Shown here: positions 8,501-16,075 of the stretch, one piece after another | Position numbering within the stretch: the stretch's first letter is position 1 | Layout: each line of letters starts with the position of its first letter | Assembly (NCBI GenBank): GCA_021299385.1 | Contig: JAJTGZ010000018.1 | Span: forward strand, 1-33,971 | Direction of reading: 5' to 3' | Source: Phycisphaeraceae bacterium | GTDB taxonomy: Bacteria > Planctomycetota > Phycisphaerae > Phycisphaerales > UBA1924 | DNA length: 33,971 bases | Notes under the pieces: generated by a model | Database searches by the model: none | Seen by the model: only the letters and a program-made list of their open reading frames with translations | Told to the model about the DNA's origin: nothing | Program-made: the position numbers and the translations under genes

Positions 8501-9481
8501 AGCCTCCTGCTTGGCCGACTCGGTCTGCGCCAACTGCGCCTCCGCCTCGCTACGCGTTGCCGACAGATCGGCCAAGCGACCCGTCAGCCCCAGCAGCCGC
8601 TCGTGCAGGTCGTCAAACTGATCGAGCGCCAGGCACATCCGCAGGGCCTTGAGCTCGGCATCGAGCACCTGGAACTGCCTCGCCTTGGCGGCCTGACCCT
8701 TGACCAGCCGCAGGCGGCGCTCGGTGCTCTCGAGCTGCTCGCGCGCGATCGTCAGGTTCGCCTCCGTCCGCTCCAACTTCCGCTGCGCCTCGGCACGCCG
8801 CTGGCGATACTTGGCCACCCCCGCCGCCTCCTCAAAGACCGTCCGCCTCTCCATCGGGTTGGCCAGCAGCATCGCATCGACCTTCCCCTGCTCGATGATC
8901 GAATACGCATCGGCCCCGACGCCCGTGTCCATAAACAACTCGCGGATGTCCCGCAGCCGGGCCTTCTTGGAGTTGATCAGATACTCGCTGGTCCCATCGC
9001 GATACAGCCGCCGCTCGACATCAACAACGTCGGCATCGATCGGGAGGGTGCGCTTGCCGCGCACGGCCAGGTCCAGCGCGGTGGGCGCATCGGGCTGGGC
9101 AATAGGGAGTTGGCAATCGGCAACAGGCGCATCCGAAGCAATCAAGCCAACCTCATCAGCACCCACCGCGCCGATTGCCCATTGCCCATTGCCTATTGCC
9201 TCTTGCCCCCCCGCCAGCACCGGGTTCTCGAAGCTCAAAACCACACTCGCCATCCCCAGCGGCTTCCGCGCCGCCGAGCCTGCGAAGATGACATCGAGCA
9301 TCTCGGTGCCGCGCAGGGCCTTGCTGCTGCGCTCGCCGAGGACCCACTTGATGGCATCGACGACGTTGCTCTTGCCACACCCGTTGGGGCCGACGACGCC
9401 GGTGATCGGCTCATCGAATGTAAACTCCGTCCGGTCGGCAAAGCTCTTAAAGCCGGTGAGTGTCAGTTTGCTCAGACGCAT
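5501..9481 (-). CDS. smc: Chromosome segregation ATPase SMC
   Basis: Structural-maintenance-of-chromosomes protein, which condenses and segregates the nucleoid with ScpA/ScpB. The 1326 aa begin [20 protein letters not shown] and carry Walker [10 protein letters not shown] (31-39). Two long Glu/Arg/Ala-rich coiled coils flank a central hinge ([16 protein letters not shown]...[12 protein letters not shown]). The C-terminal head has signature LSGGEKS (about 1191-1197) and Walker [13 protein letters not shown]. The ATG at 9481 has a strong AGGAGG; an open frame continues 19 codons upstream but is not homologous. It is longer than the usual 1150-1200 aa, partly because of an in-frame insertion at residues about 88-135 made of a repeat-like sequence. 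The C-terminal about 40 residues are low-complexity. Confidence 0.97.
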   Translation of the reverse strand: MRLSKLTLTGFKSFADRTEFTFDEPITGVVGPNGCGKSNVVDAIKWVLGERSSKALRGTEMLDVIFAGSAARKPLGMASVVLSFENPVLAGGQEAIGNGQWAIGAVGADEVGLIASDAPVADCQLPIAQPDAPTALDLAVRGKRTLPIDADVVDVERRLYRDGTSEYLINSKKARLRDIRELFMDTGVGADAYSIIEQGKVDAMLLANPMERRTVFEEAAGVAKYRQRRAEAQRKLERTEANLTIAREQLESTERRLRLVKGQAAKARQFQVLDAELKALRMCLALDQFDDLHERLLGLTGRLADLSATRSEAEAQLAQTESAKQEAELTRQELAEGHRRGEKELAEARFALQSAEQRARQAGASAEEARRQIAEDVQRLATLSGLISQLEGGERDAAEQIAAVGEQLADAERALEEQGRQRAGVLDELAGERAELARQRSAQGAIDRERAGVLAALQQDAQRAQVVAEQLDRLAGKAQGNQAEQARVGESRREVARAIEQRRAVVGGLEGRNNDLEERSRQLDGDRRVQAERVAELEQRLARVESRHGTLREMVEQRVGLNDAVKEVLDAQSAGTGFANVVGVLADLIETDGTQAAHVEAALGQALQAVVVRALTELPTPGELASLSGRVAFVPLHAGGVSGGVAVQGLEGVPGVAPVRGMVKARGQSPERCVEVSALLDRLLGGTFLVRDLESALMLQAAGVLHAPAGSPLRLVTGDGCVLEPDGRVLAGPVSTSQAGGLLQRRSEMEALGLELGTLAGQVEQERQTIRTLDAGAANLGHELGEARRQLSEERRVLAQEESRQEQLAREADRLEREHGVLGDEIGQLQERTAGLRAEREALTHKAEGLLRAFNEAGGVLGALEVKIAAVALRAEGIVEQMTAGRVRVGRLGEQLSGLRRERQRAESQLHDAQRQHGGLVQAGAARQRALAEHEGIIESSRAEASAARARAEGLAEGVAGLASRVAHAAVEVAQLAERALAGREQAGHLQRDWHALEIAKRECEVKRENIEERAEHDLGVDLPGLHREYAEMLAGSMSVAADEHELPVVVVRVDPQQGHRQAEQLRKEIKHLGNVNLDAIEEEGQLAGRNEALAGQVKDLDSAQGQLRELIAQLDDASRSRFKETFELIQQHFAGEEGMFRKLFGGGKAEVRLMPVVRDGVESEEVDWLESGIEIIAKPPGKEPRSISQLSGGEKSMTAVALLMSIFRSKPSCFCVLDEVDAALDDANVDRFCRVVEQFTDRSHFIVITHHKRTMHSAHQLYGVTMQERGVSKRVAVKIDQVGSDGRIKPAASTAPEAEGGTGDGALARGLAGMVAPVQAGVGMN
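9077..9220 (-). repeat. Repeat-like in-frame insertion within smc
   Basis: On the plus strand, 9170-9208 has tandem ATTGCC(C/T) units, and 9097-9126 carries an inverted, related GGCAATAGGGAGTTGGCAAT arm. The translation is [11 protein letters not shown]...[11 protein letters not shown]. It splits the conserved head segment between SFENP and [18 protein letters not shown], which are only a few residues apart in other SMC proteins. The reading frame is kept. Confidence 0.75.
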
Positions 9482-9622
9482 CGGGCAACCTCCTGTCGCC
9501 GGCCCCGGCCCGCAGGCAAGCCCTGTAAGCCAGACCAACCAAACTCAGACCCGCAGGCCAGGCCCATCCGTGAGCGCAACAAACCCCGGGCACAACCTGG
9601 AACCATACGGGCACAACACCGC

Positions 9623-9651
9623 AGTATCCTCACGCCACCCCAAGTTATCAA
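9623..9651 (-). promoter_or_regulatory. smc promoter, sigma70 type
   Basis: On the minus strand, TTGATA (9651-9646) and GATACT (9628-9623) are separated by exactly 17 nt, close to TTGACA-17-TATAAT. The predicted start near 9616 would leave a leader of about 135 nt ending in the AGGAGG of smc. Confidence 0.55.
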
Positions 9652-9675
9652 CCGGATATCCACAGACTTTCCACA
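9645..9675. promoter_or_regulatory. DnaA-box-like cluster upstream of smc
   Basis: Three near matches to TTATCCACA lie in 31 bp on the plus strand: TTATCAACC (9645-9653), ATATCCACA (9656-9664; 8 of 9) and CTTTCCACA (9667-9675; 7 of 9). They cover the -35 region of the smc promoter. They may be DnaA sites, or chance in a short AT-richer patch. Confidence 0.3.
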
Positions 9676-9709
9676 CCTGTCGGGTGCGGTGGGTTGGGCG
9701 CGGGCGCCA

Positions 9710-9910
9710 TCAAGGCCTGATGCGGTGCATCCAGATGCCGTAGTCGAGTATCGATCGCCACAACTGCACCCGGCTGCGTGGATACCCACGCCCAAACGCC
9801 GTGTGCAGCCGCCACTGCCAATACTCACCCTGGAACCGAAACCGAGTAATCACACCCAGCCGGGCGAGTTGGTAAAGGCCACCGAAAAAGTCAAGTATTG
9901 TTCGGATCAT
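9710..9910 (-). CDS. Small basic aromatic-rich protein, unknown (66 aa)
   Basis: The 66-aa product starts MIRTILDFFGGLYQLARLGV and continues with a Trp/Tyr/Arg-rich segment (FRFQGEYWQWRLHTAFGRGY) and LDYGIWMHRIRP at the end. The N-terminal 20 residues could form an amphipathic or membrane-associated helix. I do not recognise a family. Normal codon use, a non-repetitive composition and a position in a minus-strand run between the epimerase and smc favour a real gene. The open frame extends 23 codons upstream of this ATG (to 9979), but that part runs toward the repeat at 9971 and looks non-coding. Confidence 0.6.
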   Translation of the reverse strand: MIRTILDFFGGLYQLARLGVITRFRFQGEYWQWRLHTAFGRGYPRSRVQLWRSILDYGIWMHRIRP

Positions 9911-9970
9911 GGTGGCTTCTTGCGTGATTATTGGCCGATTACGGGTTGAATGTGGTTGAAAGTGTCTAAC

Positions 9971-10008
9971 CAACCCCACCCCTGCCCATCCCCTCGGGAG
10001 AGGGGTTC
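9971..10008 (-). repeat. CCCC-rich hairpin repeat at the epimerase 3' end
   Basis: On the minus strand: AACCCCTCTCCCGAGGGGAT, then GGGCAGGGGTGGGGTT. It begins at the stop codon of the epimerase gene. The CCCCTCTCCCGAGGGG arm can fold into a hairpin, so it may serve as a terminator. Confidence 0.75.
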
Positions 10009-11080
10009 ATTTGGCGGCCAGGGTTGTTCGGAACCACGCCAGGGTCTCAGTCAGGGCCTCTTCGAGGGTGCCGATGGGTTGGTAGCCCAGCAGCGAACGC
10101 GCCCCGGCGATGTCTGCCAGCGAGTGCCGGGGGTCCCCGGTGCGGGCGGGGCGGAAGGTCGGAACCGCACCAGGACGCCCGGCCCGGTCGGCCATGAGTT
10201 TCACCAGCGTCAACAGGTCCGTGCGCGTGCCGGTGCCGATGTTGACGACCTGACCGGCAAGCGTCTGCGTCGTCGTCGCTGACAGCAGGTTCGCCGCGAC
10301 CGCTGATGCAACGGGCGTGAAGTCGCGCGACTGCAGACCATCCCCAAAGACAACCGGCTGCTCACCAAGCAAAATCGCGCGTGCGAAACTGGCGATCACC
10401 GCCGAGTAGGGCGTCCCCGCGCTCTGCCTGGGGCCAAAGACGTTGAAGTACCGCAGGCTGATCGTCTCGATGCCGTAACTGGCCGACCACGCCCGCATCG
10501 CAAACTCCCCGGCTAGTTTGCTCGCCGCGTAAGGCGATAGCGGCGCAGGAAGTTGCGACTCAACCCTCGGCACCACCGGCCCGGGCACATCGCCGTACGC
10601 CGATGAACTAGCCGAGTAGACCACACGCTTGACACCCGCACGCCTGGCCCCCTGCAAAACACGCACGCAACCGGCATCGTTGACCGCCCAACTCCGCTCG
10701 GGGTGCTCGATCGACAACGGCACCGACCCGACCGCGGCCAAGTGGAAGACCACCTGCGCCCCGGCCAACGCCTCGTTCAGTGCCGAGTCGTCCAAAATCG
10801 ACCCCTGCACAAACCGCAGGCTCGATGGGTCCAGCTCCATGAGCTCAACGAGGTGCTCGGCACTCGCATTGGACAAATCGTCGATCACGCTCACACGCGC
10901 CTGCAACGCCAGCAACGCATCAACCAGGTGCCCGCCGATGAAACCCGCACCACCGGTTACACACACACTCCGCCCCGCAATCAGCGGGCGCAGGCGTTGG
11001 ACAAACTCGGCTGGCAGCTTCACGTCGAATAATAGATCGCCAAACCGGCCAGCAACCGCCCCGGGCCGGGCACGCCTCAC
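10007..11080 (-). CDS. NAD-dependent sugar-nucleotide epimerase/dehydratase (extended SDR)
   Basis: Extended short-chain dehydrogenase of the UDP-glucose 4-epimerase type, probably acting on a nucleotide sugar for surface polysaccharide. The 357 aa contain the NAD-binding [17 protein letters not shown] (G43-G49), a following acidic DDLSN loop, FHLAAVGSV, the catalytic SASSSAYGD (Ser near 158-160) and YAASK (Tyr184, Lys188), then [12 protein letters not shown] and [12 protein letters not shown]. The GTG start at 11080 overlaps the rnhA stop (GTGA), so translation is probably coupled; AGGAGA lies about 14 nt upstream. A second GTG at 11023 (VKLPAEF) would remove 19 residues and is possible. The substrate cannot be told from the sequence. 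Confidence 0.88.
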   Translation of the reverse strand: MRRARPGAVAGRFGDLLFDVKLPAEFVQRLRPLIAGRSVCVTGGAGFIGGHLVDALLALQARVSVIDDLSNASAEHLVELMELDPSSLRFVQGSILDDSALNEALAGAQVVFHLAAVGSVPLSIEHPERSWAVNDAGCVRVLQGARRAGVKRVVYSASSSAYGDVPGPVVPRVESQLPAPLSPYAASKLAGEFAMRAWSASYGIETISLRYFNVFGPRQSAGTPYSAVIASFARAILLGEQPVVFGDGLQSRDFTPVASAVAANLLSATTTQTLAGQVVNIGTGTRTDLLTLVKLMADRAGRPGAVPTFRPARTGDPRHSLADIAGARSLLGYQPIGTLEEALTETLAWFRTTLAAK

Positions 11081-11553
11081 CCCGGACCGATCATCTCCTG
11101 ATACGCCCGCACCGCCAACTCATCGCACCGCTCATTCTCCGCGTGCCCGGCGTGCCCCTTGATCCAGTGGAACCGGATCGTGTGCCGCTTGCGCAGCACC
11201 GCCAACTGCTCCCACAGGTCCTGGTTCTTTACCGGTTTTTTCCCCGCCGTGCGCCACCCGCGCGCGATCCATGCGTCCAACCACGTCTTAAGCCCCTCCA
11301 AAACATACTTGCTATCGCTGGTCAGATCGACAAGCGTCGGCCTGTGCAGCGCGCTCAACCCCTCGATCACCGCACGCAGTTCCATCCGGTTGTTGGTCGT
11401 CTCAACCTCGGCACCGGAATCCTCGCGGGCCTTCCCCGTCGCCGGGTGCTTGAGGATGTACCCCCACCCACCCGGGCCGGGGTTCCCCGAGCACGCACCA
11501 TCGGTAAACAGGTGCACATTCGGCAGGTGTTGCTCCTCGCTCGCTTCGGCCAT
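11077..11553 (-). CDS. rnhA: Ribonuclease HI
   Basis: Cleaves RNA in RNA-DNA hybrids, removing primers and R-loops. The 158-aa protein has the full active-site set: Asp18 in [15 protein letters not shown], Glu58 in [13 protein letters not shown], Asp80 in [12 protein letters not shown], and a fourth Asp in [15 protein letters not shown]. The basic handle region ([21 protein letters not shown]) is present. The ATG at 11553 was chosen over an upstream TTG at 11562; a TACTTT hexamer lies 8 nt upstream of it and there is no Shine-Dalgarno. The stop overlaps the start of the epimerase gene. Confidence 0.96.
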   Translation of the reverse strand: MAEASEEQHLPNVHLFTDGACSGNPGPGGWGYILKHPATGKAREDSGAEVETTNNRMELRAVIEGLSALHRPTLVDLTSDSKYVLEGLKTWLDAWIARGWRTAGKKPVKNQDLWEQLAVLRKRHTIRFHWIKGHAGHAENERCDELAVRAYQEMIGPG

Positions 11554-11561
11554 AGAAACCA

Positions 11562-11567
11562 AAAGTA
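11562..11567 (-). promoter_or_regulatory. Putative -10 element (TACTTT) for rnhA
   Basis: TACTTT on the minus strand, 8 nt before the rnhA ATG, with no ribosome binding site between. It fits the leaderless pattern of the window. Confidence 0.3.
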
Positions 11568-11706
11568 GGGGCGGGGCGATCGATCCGCCCGGGCGATGAA
11601 AACCACGAGTCGAAGTTGCGCGTCCCTTGCCACGCTTACCGGGCGTTGACCAACCCTCTGTGCCCCCAGGCTTGATTGCCCCCGCGGCAAGACCGATATC
11701 CCAGGC

Positions 11707-12036
11707 ATGGAGAATCTGAAAACCCCCGAAGACCGCCGATCATTCCCGCGCTTACCTGCCGTCCACGGCTGCCGAACCTTCCGCCCCACGTTCAACAGTT
11801 TCGGCTCCGGCCGGACGCGTGATTACTCCGCCGGGGGCGCACTCATTGACCTCACGGCCACACGCCCGGTGAGCCTCGGCGAGACGATCGACGTGCACAT
11901 CGAGTTCAAGTCCTCTGCCGTGCTGCCCGCTGGCGAGATGAAGCGTGCAACAGTCGTCCGTGCCGGTGTATTGTCCAACGGCACACAACAAGTCGCCGTG
12001 CGCTTCGCACGACCACTGGCCGCGCAAGCGGCGTGA
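11707..12036 (+). CDS. PilZ-domain protein, putative c-di-GMP receptor
   Basis: Single-domain PilZ protein (109 aa), likely binding cyclic di-GMP and passing the signal to a partner. It has the N-terminal arginine motif as DRRSFPRLP (RxxxR) and the second motif as [12 protein letters not shown], corresponding to (D/N)xSxxG. The beta-barrel then continues [10 protein letters not shown]...RATVVRAG...[13 protein letters not shown]. The start ATG has no good Shine-Dalgarno; GATATCCC lies just upstream. It is divergent from rnhA and convergent with the flavoprotein gene. No cyclase or phosphodiesterase is nearby, so the partner is unknown. Confidence 0.85.
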   Translation: MENLKTPEDRRSFPRLPAVHGCRTFRPTFNSFGSGRTRDYSAGGALIDLTATRPVSLGETIDVHIEFKSSAVLPAGEMKRATVVRAGVLSNGTQQVAVRFARPLAAQAA

Positions 12037-12063
12037 TGCCGGTGGAGCTGTTTTCTTGCTGAA

Positions 12064-12165
12064 CTGCTCCCCCGAGGGGACGGGCAGGGGTGGGGCTGGG
12101 CAGCACAAAGAACCCCGAAAAAAAGCACCCAACACGCCCAAGATGGTCGGCTCGGAGAGCCGACC
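12064..12165. repeat. Composite repeat: CCCC-rich hairpin plus GGTCGGCTC palindrome
   Basis: CTCCCCCGAGGGGACGGGCA (from 12067) begins the first unit. After an A-rich spacer comes AACACGCCCA and the perfect hairpin GGTCGGCTC-GGA-GAGCCGACC (12145-12165). The same two units in the same order, with the same AACACGCCCA lead-in, occur at 27340-27442. It lies between the convergent ends of the PilZ gene (12036) and the flavoprotein gene (12175). Confidence 0.75.
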
Positions 12166-12174
12166 TACCCGAGG

Positions 12175-13155
12175 TCAGACCATCCCCACCAACTCCACCA
12201 CCCGCGCAGCCGTCCCCCAACTCAGCGTAACACCCGCGCGCCCATACCCATACGCGTGCACCACAGGCCCGGCCTTGGTCCGTTCCAGTTCCAATCGCAC
12301 GGCCTCGCGCTGCCCCCCCACCACCCGCGCCGGGCGCAAACCCGCAAGCGCCCGCAGACGAACACGCCCAAGCCCCGCCGCGCCTGCCCGACCCGTGCAC
12401 GCGAGCAGCCCCCGGCAACGCTCCGTCATCGCGTCCAACGCCCCCGGCTCCGTTACGCACGCCTGCTCATCGTGCTCGTACGTCCCACCCAACACAACAT
12501 GCTGCGCAAATGGATAGATATACGTAATCGACCCGTCCGGCTCCGTCGCGTCCAGCGCCTCGGTCAACCCCAGGTCGTTGGGCACATGCACCACCTGCCC
12601 ACGCATCGGGCGCACGGCTGGGTCTTCCGCCAGCACACGCGCGCCAAGCCCCGAGGCGTTGACAACCAGATCAAACCCCTCACCAAAGAGCAGCGCAACC
12701 GCATCAACGGCCCGCCGCGTGATTGAAACCCCAGACGCCAACACCCGCCCGCGAAGCCACGGCATGTACCGCGGGATATCAACCTGCGGCACCGTCAACC
12801 GAAACCCCCCCGCATACGGCCCGACCGGCGCAAGGCTCTGCACCCGCGTGCCCAGCGCACCGGCAACCACGCCCGTCCACGCCGGGATCGGGCCGGGACG
12901 CGACCAATATTCACTGCTCGGGCGCAGCGAAACCCCCGCATCCCCATCCCCGGCCAACTCAGCAAAAGCCACCGCCGACGCCGAGAGGACATCCACCATA
13001 TCCCCGGCATCAAACGCGGAAAAAACCGCGCCGGCGCGCGTCGAGGTCGTCTCTGCCGGGTCATCGCGCGTGAAAACCTCCACCCGCGCTACTGCCGACA
13101 GCCGGAGCGCCGCCGAGAGGCCGATCACACCCCCGCCAATCACCGCGATGTTCAT
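12175..13155 (-). CDS. D-amino-acid-oxidase-like FAD-dependent oxidoreductase
   Basis: Flavoprotein of the DAO family. The 326 aa begin MNIAVIGGGVIGLSAALRLS, a GxGxxG FAD-binding fold. The C-terminus has HAYGYGRAGVTLSWGTA, matching the D-amino-acid oxidase signature (HxYGxGxxGxxxxxGxA). A middle segment, PMRGQVVHVPND...SITYIYPFAQHVVLGGTYEHDE, matches substrate-domain elements of D-amino-acid oxidases. The likely reaction is oxidative deamination of a D-amino acid, perhaps from peptidoglycan or scavenging, but related glycine or D-aspartate oxidases cannot be excluded. The start at 13155 was preferred to an ATG 4 codons upstream. It is divergent from birA across 56 bp that hold TAACCT boxes in both directions. 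Confidence 0.87.
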   Translation of the reverse strand: MNIAVIGGGVIGLSAALRLSAVARVEVFTRDDPAETTSTRAGAVFSAFDAGDMVDVLSASAVAFAELAGDGDAGVSLRPSSEYWSRPGPIPAWTGVVAGALGTRVQSLAPVGPYAGGFRLTVPQVDIPRYMPWLRGRVLASGVSITRRAVDAVALLFGEGFDLVVNASGLGARVLAEDPAVRPMRGQVVHVPNDLGLTEALDATEPDGSITYIYPFAQHVVLGGTYEHDEQACVTEPGALDAMTERCRGLLACTGRAGAAGLGRVRLRALAGLRPARVVGGQREAVRLELERTKAGPVVHAYGYGRAGVTLSWGTAARVVELVGMV

Positions 13156-13199
13156 CCTTGCTGCCAACCGTCGAGGTTAGGTCGAGCACCGGGCCTCCC

Positions 13200-13205
13200 T
13201 AACCT
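13200..13205 (+). promoter_or_regulatory. Putative -10 element (TAACCT) for birA
   Basis: TAACCT lies 6 nt before the GTG start of birA at 13212, in the leaderless arrangement. A second TAACCT on the opposite strand (13174-13179) faces the flavoprotein gene, 18 nt from its ATG. Confidence 0.4.
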
Positions 13206-13211
13206 CCCGGC

Positions 13212-13781
13212 GTGATCATCCAGCGCGTGCGCGAGATCGACTCAACAAGCCTCGAACTCCGCCGAAGACTTGCCCGCGGTGAGTTGCTATCCCCCATCCT
13301 CCTCATCGCTACTACCCAGACCGGGGGCGTCGGCCAATTCGGTCGCCCCTGGCACAGCCCCCTCGGCGGCCTCTGGATGACCATCGCCCTCCCCGCCCCA
13401 CACGCACCAGGCACACCCAGCTTCGCGCACTGGAGCGCAACGCTCGGCACACGCTTGGGAGCAACTTGCCAAGAAGTCATCGCACAACTCCTCGCCGGCA
13501 CACCCTCGCAGACCCAAGTAACACTCAAACCCCCCAACGACATCCTCATCGCCGGCGCAAAGGTCTGCGGGCTCCTGACCGAACTCCTCCATGACCCCGC
13601 CGGGCGCGCGTGGGTGCTCGTCGGCGTCGGGGTCAACAGCAACGTGCCCCAAGAATCCATGCCAACAGCCCTGGCATACCCGGCCACCACCCTCCTGGCC
13701 CACCGCGGGCACCCAATCGACCAAGAGCACCTCATGCACGCCCTCGCCGAGCACATCACACACGCCTGCGCACACCCATAA
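13212..13781 (+). CDS. birA: Biotin--[acetyl-CoA-carboxylase] ligase
   Basis: Attaches biotin to the carboxyl carrier protein through biotinyl-AMP. The 189-aa protein holds only the catalytic domain. It has EIDSTSLELRR near the N-terminus, TQTGGVGQFGRPWHSPLGGLW where the family has its GRGRRGRxW adenylate loop, LKPPNDILIAGAKVCGLLTEL (the family KWPNDI..KxxGIL), and VLVGVGVNSN. The adenylate loop is unusual: GGVGQFGRPW keeps only part of the basic residues. The N-terminal repressor HTH of E. coli BirA is missing, so it is a monofunctional ligase; the C-terminal SH3-like domain also appears short or absent. The start is GTG with TAACCT just upstream. Confidence 0.88.
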   Translation: MIIQRVREIDSTSLELRRRLARGELLSPILLIATTQTGGVGQFGRPWHSPLGGLWMTIALPAPHAPGTPSFAHWSATLGTRLGATCQEVIAQLLAGTPSQTQVTLKPPNDILIAGAKVCGLLTELLHDPAGRAWVLVGVGVNSNVPQESMPTALAYPATTLLAHRGHPIDQEHLMHALAEHITHACAHP

Positions 13782-13806
13782 CAGCCCAGGCCCCTGGGCG
13801 TTGCGC

Positions 13807-13812
13807 TACGCT
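13807..13812 (+). promoter_or_regulatory. Putative -10 element (TACGCT) for the Cof-type phosphatase
   Basis: TACGCT lies 5 nt before the GTG at 13818; no Shine-Dalgarno is visible. Leaderless arrangement. Confidence 0.35.
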
Positions 13813-13817
13813 CACCC

Positions 13818-14702
13818 GTGCGCTACAAACTCTTGGCCATCGACCTCGACGGGACACTCATCGACCACCACGGGCACGTACCCGAGGTGAACATCGCTGC
13901 GATCACACGCGCTCGCGCCGCCGGGTGCACCGTCGTGCTCTGCACAGGCCGAGCACTCATCGAGTGCGAACGCATCCTTGACCTCGTCGGGCGCGACGAC
14001 CCCGCCATCGTCTCCGGCGGCGCGATGGTCGCCTGCCCCAAGTCAGGCCAAACGCTCGAACGCTTCGCCCTCGAACACGCGCTTGTCCAAGACGTCGTCG
14101 GCCACCTGCTCGAACGCGACCACGCAGCGATGGTCCTCAAAGACCCCGCCGCGACCGGGTACGACTACCTCGTCGTCTCCCCACGCGGCAACGCCGGGAT
14201 AGACCCCGCCAGCGCGTGGTGGTTCGCACGCATGAACGTCCGCCTCCGCGTCGTCCCACGCCTGAGCGACGACGAGCACCCGCACGACACCATCCGCGTC
14301 GGCGCCTACCAGGCCAACGACCCCGTCGACACCCTCGCCACCGGCCTGCAAAACCGCTTCGGCCAGGTCTCAACGCTGCAACACTTCCAGGGCGTCGTCC
14401 TGCCCAAGGACCGTCGCGACGGCGGCGTGCACAGCGTGCACATCGTCGAGGTCTTCCACCAGCACGCCGACAAGTGGCAGGCCCTCGCGCGCCTGGCCAG
14501 CCGACTTGGCATCGACCCGGCCCACACCGCCGCCATCGGCGACCAGGCCAACGACCTGACCATGCTCCAGCACGCCGGCCTTGGCGTTGCGATGGGCAAC
14601 GCGATCAAGCCCGTCAAAGACGTGGCCAAACGCCAGACCCTCCCGTGCGAGCAAGGGGGCGTGGCGCACGCCATCGAGCAGATGCTCAGCGGGGCGTGGT
14701 AG
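13818..14702 (+). CDS. HAD-superfamily hydrolase, Cof type (IIB)
   Basis: Phosphatase of the Cof/YidA group, acting on sugar phosphates or similar small phosphoesters in the cytoplasm. The 294-aa protein has motif I DLDGTLID (Asp9 and Asp11, nucleophile and acid/base), motif II VVLCTGRAL, a IIB-type cap (about 85-215), and motif III/IV DKWQALARLASRLG ... GDQANDLTMLQHAG, followed by VAMGNAIKPVKDVA, all typical of Cof proteins. The start is GTG, chosen because homology begins directly (MRYKLLAIDLDG). It follows birA by 36 nt. The cap that sets specificity gives no substrate clue. Confidence 0.9.
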   Translation: MRYKLLAIDLDGTLIDHHGHVPEVNIAAITRARAAGCTVVLCTGRALIECERILDLVGRDDPAIVSGGAMVACPKSGQTLERFALEHALVQDVVGHLLERDHAAMVLKDPAATGYDYLVVSPRGNAGIDPASAWWFARMNVRLRVVPRLSDDEHPHDTIRVGAYQANDPVDTLATGLQNRFGQVSTLQHFQGVVLPKDRRDGGVHSVHIVEVFHQHADKWQALARLASRLGIDPAHTAAIGDQANDLTMLQHAGLGVAMGNAIKPVKDVAKRQTLPCEQGGVAHAIEQMLSGAW

Positions 14703-14736
14703 GTGCTCAGTAAGGCGTGCTTCTACGGATGGCCGA

Positions 14737-14827
14737 GATTCCTCGTGCGGAACCCCTCCCCCGAGGGGAGGGGCAGGGGTGGGGTTGGCCACTTCGAACG
14801 CACGCGAATCATCGGTGATCTGTATCA
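14737..14827. repeat. Long copy of the CCCC-rich hairpin repeat between convergent genes
   Basis: The core AACCCCTCCCCCGAGGGGAG (14751-14770) is followed by GGGCAGGGGTGGGGTT. The 90-nt block matches 5411-5511 along nearly its whole length. It lies between the ends of the Cof-type phosphatase gene and the NIF3-family gene, where it could terminate both. Confidence 0.8.
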
Positions 14828-14835
14828 CGCGACCC

Positions 14836-16005
14836 TCACACCGTCCGCATCAGCACCTTATCCGCCCCGGCGTGCCGGGCTTGCAGCCCCGGCGTGATCG
14901 CATTGAGCCGCTCGGCCAGCCTCGGCAAAAAACCCCGCTCGGTGTTCGAGTGCCCCGCCAAAATAATCCCGATCCCCATCGCGTTCGCCGCCAGCACCTC
15001 GTGGTGCTTCATCTCCCCGGTCAAAAACACTTCGCACGATTCGCGGCTAGCCGACTCGACCAGCGACGCACCCGCGCCGGGGCAGATGCCAATGCGCGAC
15101 AACTTGCTCTCGACGGCCCGTGCCGGGGCGATCTGCACGTGCGTCAGGCCCAGGTTCGTCTTGACACGCTGGGCCAACTCCCCGATCGTCGCCGGCGTGT
15201 CCAGCGTCAGACGCCGGCCCGCACCCGTCCCGCGCTCGGCCTTCGGCTCCAATGGATACACATCGATCCCAGGCTCCTCATACGGGTGCAAACTCCGCAG
15301 CAGTTCCACCGCCAACGGCACCGCACGCCGCAGGATCACCATCTCCAGCCGAACCTCCGGCACATGCTCCAGCTGCCCCACCTTCCCCACCGTCGGGTGC
15401 GCTCCCTGGTTGCCCAGAAACGTCCCCGTCCCAGTCGCCGAAAAGGAACACGCCTGATAGTTCCCGATCGTCCCCGCACCCGCGCTCGCCAGCGCGCCAC
15501 GAACCTGCTCAACGTGCGATGCAGGCACAAACGTAACAATCTTGCACCGCCCGCTGGCCTGCTCGATCGCTCTGGGGATCAACGCCCGCCGATCCGCCGA
15601 GCGCGGCTGCCCAGGCTCCAGCACCGCATCGGCCAGCCAGTCGCTCATGCACCCAGGCGCAGCATCCAAACTCGTGTGCGGCGACACCACCGCCATACCC
15701 CCTGCCAGCGCACGCAAAATCAACCCCTGCCTCGCATCGCTGGCCACCAAACGCTTGATCGCATGGAAGATCGGCGGGTGATAACTCAGTATCGCCCCCG
15801 CCCCGACACCCTCGGCCTCGCTGAGCACCCCGTCCGTCAGGTCGATCGTCAGCAACACCGGCCCACGCAACGCCGACCGCGCGTCGCCGGCGATCAGGCC
15901 CACGTTGTCCCACTCCTCGGCCAGCGCCAGCGGCGCGACCGCGTCCATCGCGTCTAAAAGACTCTGCACGGTCGGGGTCGATGACGGGGGAATACGCGTC
16001 GCCAT
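14836..16005 (-). CDS. NIF3/YqfO-family dinuclear metal-centre protein
   Basis: Member of the widespread NIF3 family (often labelled GTP cyclohydrolase I type 2), a toroidal hexamer with two metal ions per site; the cellular role is unsettled. The 389 aa have EEWDNVGLIAGD near the N-terminus, ILSYHPPIFHAIKRL and VVSPHTSLDAAPGCMSDWL as metal-ligand segments, and near the C-terminus EVFLTGEMKHHEVLAA and GHSNTERGFLP. Between them is the PII/CutA-like insert (KIVTFVPASHVEQVRGAL...GNYQACSFSATGTGTFLG) that marks the long YqfO form. The ATG at 16005 has TATCCT 5 nt upstream; the open frame runs 66 codons further, but without homology. It is divergent from ispE. Confidence 0.92.
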   Translation of the reverse strand: MATRIPPSSTPTVQSLLDAMDAVAPLALAEEWDNVGLIAGDARSALRGPVLLTIDLTDGVLSEAEGVGAGAILSYHPPIFHAIKRLVASDARQGLILRALAGGMAVVSPHTSLDAAPGCMSDWLADAVLEPGQPRSADRRALIPRAIEQASGRCKIVTFVPASHVEQVRGALASAGAGTIGNYQACSFSATGTGTFLGNQGAHPTVGKVGQLEHVPEVRLEMVILRRAVPLAVELLRSLHPYEEPGIDVYPLEPKAERGTGAGRRLTLDTPATIGELAQRVKTNLGLTHVQIAPARAVESKLSRIGICPGAGASLVESASRESCEVFLTGEMKHHEVLAANAMGIGIILAGHSNTERGFLPRLAERLNAITPGLQARHAGADKVLMRTV

Positions 16006-16010
16006 GGTGC

Positions 16011-16016
16011 AGGATA
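16011..16016 (-). promoter_or_regulatory. Putative -10 element (TATCCT) for the NIF3-family gene
   Basis: TATCCT lies on the minus strand 5 nt before the ATG at 16005. The facing ispE gene has the same hexamer 6 nt from its ATG, so the 70-bp gap would hold two divergent leaderless promoters. Confidence 0.45.
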
Positions 16017-16063
16017 GTTGCCCGCAAAGCCCACCAGGGCACGCCTGCCCAAACCCCCGGCAA

Positions 16064-16069
16064 TATCCT
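16064..16069 (+). promoter_or_regulatory. Putative -10 element (TATCCT) for ispE
   Basis: TATCCT followed by 6 nt and the ispE ATG at 16076. No Shine-Dalgarno sequence. Confidence 0.45.
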
Positions 16070-16075
16070 CGCACC

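Noticed and set aside
9645-9675. The DnaA-box-like cluster as a replication origin
   Set aside because: No dnaA, dnaN or gidA nearby, no AT-rich unwinding region, and only three imperfect boxes.
5412-9949. Very long plus-strand open frames (over 1000 codons) opposite smc
   Set aside because: They are antisense shadows of smc caused by high GC and its codon bias; their translations are Ser/Arg/Ala- or Leu/Gln/His-rich with no domain, while the minus strand encodes a complete SMC.
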